Of a stretch of DNA of 7,567 bases, positions 5,916-7,567 are shown in pieces (within the stretch, counting starts at the first letter, position 1; each line of letters begins with the position of its first letter). The translations under genes were made by a program, and so were the position numbers. The stretch comes from an uncultured Bacteroidota bacterium (lineage in GTDB: Bacteria; Bacteroidota; Bacteroidia; Chitinophagales; Chitinophagaceae). Location of the stretch: the NCBI GenBank assembly GCA_946479055.1, contig CAMLEX010000219.1:1-7567 (forward strand), written 5' to 3'. The notes beneath the pieces were generated by a model. That model was not told the DNA's origin. It saw only the letters and a program-made list of their open reading frames with translations, and made no database searches.

Positions 5916-6812
5916 ATGTACTACAACGAGCATACAATTATTTATCACAACGGCGAATTGGTAAAAGCGGCCGATACCAAAACAGATTTGTTTGGTCAGT
6001 CCTTACACTATGGTTATGCCGTGTTTGAAGGAATCCGTTCCTATAAAACTGTGAGTGGTGACACAAGGATCTTTAAAGAGGTTGAGCACTACGATCGTTT
6101 GAAAAGATCAGCGGAGGCATTGAACATGCCTTACCCTTTTGATAACAATGAATTAATTGCGGCTACTTACCAGGTATTGAAAAAAAATAATTTACAGGAT
6201 GCGTATATCAGGCCTGTAGTTTATGCACCCGCCAATATGAGCTTCAATCCCAACAAAGAATCATTTATTGTAATTCAGGCCTGGAAAATGGAACCATTTC
6301 TTGGGGAAAAATTAATCCGGGTCATGACTTCATCTTTTGAACGTCCAAATCCAAAAGGTTTTAAAATACAAGCCAAAGCTTCCGGCCATTATGTGAATTC
6401 AATTTTGGCCAGCCAGGAAGCAAAAGCCGCCGGATATGACGAAGCTCTTTTAAACGACATGAATGGCTTTGTTGCTGAAGGACCCGGTGCCAATGTTTTT
6501 TTTGAAAAAGATGGCAAATTATTTACACCGTCTACTGGGAATATTTTACCCGGCATTACAAGAGCAACAGTAATAGAACTCTGCGATGAATTGAATATAC
6601 CCGTAGATGAAAAATTATTTACAACCGCTGAATTGAAAGAAGCAGATGCCGCATTTTTCTGTGGCACGGCTGCTGAAGTAATTGGCTGGGAAAGTATTGA
6701 TAATGTAAAATTTCCTGTTGCGTGGAGTAACACACTCGGAAAGATCATTCAAGACGCCTATAATCATAAAGTAATAGAAAAAAAATTTAAACAATCTTTA
6801 GCTGAAGCATAA
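5916..6812 (+). CDS. ilvE: Branched-chain amino acid aminotransferase
   Basis: 298 residues; E. coli IlvE has 309. This PLP fold-type IV enzyme exchanges amino groups between glutamate and the 2-ketoacids of leucine, isoleucine and valine. Visible motifs are [13 protein letters not shown] (31-43), the PLP lysine Lys154 in [21 protein letters not shown] (188-196, Glu188 facing the pyridine nitrogen by analogy), LPGITRATV (211-219) and GTAAEVIGW (250-258). ATG 5916 gives the family start ([16 protein letters not shown]). An in-frame ATG at 5859 would add 19 residues encoded by the hairpin region and is rejected. The region upstream of the start is A-rich without Shine-Dalgarno. It lies just downstream of the attenuator, so its transcription should depend on antitermination unless another promoter exists. 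D-amino acid transaminase or aminodeoxychorismate lyase is less likely given the motifs and ilvD next door. Confidence 0.95.
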   Translation: MYYNEHTIIYHNGELVKAADTKTDLFGQSLHYGYAVFEGIRSYKTVSGDTRIFKEVEHYDRLKRSAEALNMPYPFDNNELIAATYQVLKKNNLQDAYIRPVVYAPANMSFNPNKESFIVIQAWKMEPFLGEKLIRVMTSSFERPNPKGFKIQAKASGHYVNSILASQEAKAAGYDEALLNDMNGFVAEGPGANVFFEKDGKLFTPSTGNILPGITRATVIELCDELNIPVDEKLFTTAELKEADAAFFCGTAAEVIGWESIDNVKFPVAWSNTLGKIIQDAYNHKVIEKKFKQSLAEA

Positions 6813-7567
6813 TGGAACTTAATAAATATTCAAAGACGATTACACAGGACCCTACACAACCAGCCGCACAAGCAATGTTGTACGGAATAGGATTAACAGA
6901 CGATGATCTGAAAAAAGCACAAGTGGGTGTAGTAAGTATGGGCTATGATGGCAATACCTGCAATATGCATTTAAATGAGCTTGCAAAGATTGTAAAGCAA
7001 GGAGTATGGGATAATGATTTAGTGGGATTGATATTTAATACAATTGGCGTAAGCGATGGCATCAGCAACGGAACGGATGGAATGCGGTATTCATTAGTGA
7101 GCCGTGATATCATTGCTGATTCAATCGAAGCAGTTTGCGGTGCACAATATTATGATGCAGTGATTGCATTACCGGGTTGTGATAAAAATATGCCCGGCTC
7201 TATCATTGCCATGGGACGTTTGAATCGTCCGGCTATTATGGTGTATGGCGGCACTATCGCACCGGGTCATTATAAAGGTGAAGACTTAAATATCGTATCT
7301 GCATTTGAAGCTTTAGGCAAAAAAATAGCAGGTCAACTAAATGAAGCAGATTTTAAAGGCATTGTAATGAATAGTTGCCCGGGCGCCGGCGCCTGTGGCG
7401 GTATGTATACAGCCAATACGATGGCCTCAGCAATTGAAGCATTAGGAATGAGTTTGCCTTATTCATCTTCTAACCCCGCTTTGAGTAAGGATAAAACAGA
7501 TGAATGTTTAGCAGCAGGCAAAGCTATCCGCCACCTGCTGGAAAAAGATATCAAACCGTCTGATATC
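6812..7567 (+). CDS. ilvD: Dihydroxy-acid dehydratase, 5' part (3' end outside window)
   Basis: 252 codons are visible and open to the window edge, less than half of the usual length of about 560. IlvD dehydrates 2,3-dihydroxyisovalerate and 2,3-dihydroxy-3-methylvalerate to the ketoacids used by IlvE and, for the valine branch, by LeuA. Three probable Fe-S cysteines are present: Cys50 in GNTCNMH, Cys123 in PGCDKNMPG and Cys195 in [16 protein letters not shown]. Asp124 and Lys125 are the expected Mg-site residues, the Lys being carbamylated in characterised relatives. Having all three cysteines fits the [2Fe-2S] type of the family. The ATG shares its A with the ilvE stop (TAATG), so the two genes are probably translated in tandem under the same attenuator. 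6-phosphogluconate dehydratase (Edd) is the main paralogue; context favours IlvD. Confidence 0.96.
   Translation, partial: MELNKYSKTITQDPTQPAAQAMLYGIGLTDDDLKKAQVGVVSMGYDGNTCNMHLNELAKIVKQGVWDNDLVGLIFNTIGVSDGISNGTDGMRYSLVSRDIIADSIEAVCGAQYYDAVIALPGCDKNMPGSIIAMGRLNRPAIMVYGGTIAPGHYKGEDLNIVSAFEALGKKIAGQLNEADFKGIVMNSCPGAGACGGMYTANTMASAIEALGMSLPYSSSNPALSKDKTDECLAAGKAIRHLLEKDIKPSDI

Noticed and set aside
1..7567. CRISPR array, insertion sequence or phage genes
   Set aside because: No regularly spaced repeats, transposase or phage-like ORF seen; all sizeable ORFs not antisense or out of frame to real genes are amino acid genes or the ABC ATPase.

Overview
The window is a branched-chain amino acid (leucine/isoleucine/valine) biosynthesis locus with every gene on the + strand. 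It most likely comes from a Bacteroidota genome, perhaps Chitinophagaceae. The grounds are the moderately AT-rich coding sequence, the A-rich leader without a Shine-Dalgarno site before ilvE, a promoter candidate of the Bacteroidota type (TTTG, 19 nt, TATATTCG), and protein wording typical of that phylum. The taxonomic call is inference from style, not from a marker gene.

Layout: the 3' part of leuA (1-700), here a short form that ends after the catalytic core; a 293-nt gap (701-993) full of small hairpins that look like degenerate interspersed repeats; leuC (994-2394); leuD (2400-2984); a soluble two-domain ABC ATPase of the ModF/PhrA type (2984-4450) that overlaps leuD by one base; leuB (4473-5588); a 327-nt regulatory gap; ilvE (5916-6812); and the 5' part of ilvD (6812-7567), which overlaps ilvE by one base. 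LeuA makes 2-isopropylmalate, LeuCD isomerise it, LeuB oxidises and decarboxylates it to 2-ketoisocaproate, and IlvE transaminates that to leucine. IlvD supplies the ketoacids that feed both valine/leucine and isoleucine. The ABC ATPase has no known step in this pathway, although it is placed as if translated together with it.

The main discovery is between leuB and ilvE. After a hairpin behind leuB there is a plausible promoter (5659-5689). Next comes a 33-codon ORF (5706-5807) that is not in the usual gene range: 16 of its 33 residues are Ile, Leu or Val, including eight in a row (ILVVVLII, residues 16-23). A GGAGGAGG segment at the end of that ORF can pair with the 5' arm of a strong intrinsic terminator (5828-5858), forming a mutually exclusive antiterminator. 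The arrangement is that of classical ribosome-mediated transcription attenuation of ilv operons. The peptide resembles E. coli IlvL in composition and in its ...VVV.II.P pattern, although the organism is very distant. Here it would control ilvE-ilvD and whatever follows.

No tRNA, rRNA, CRISPR array, insertion sequence or prophage gene was seen.
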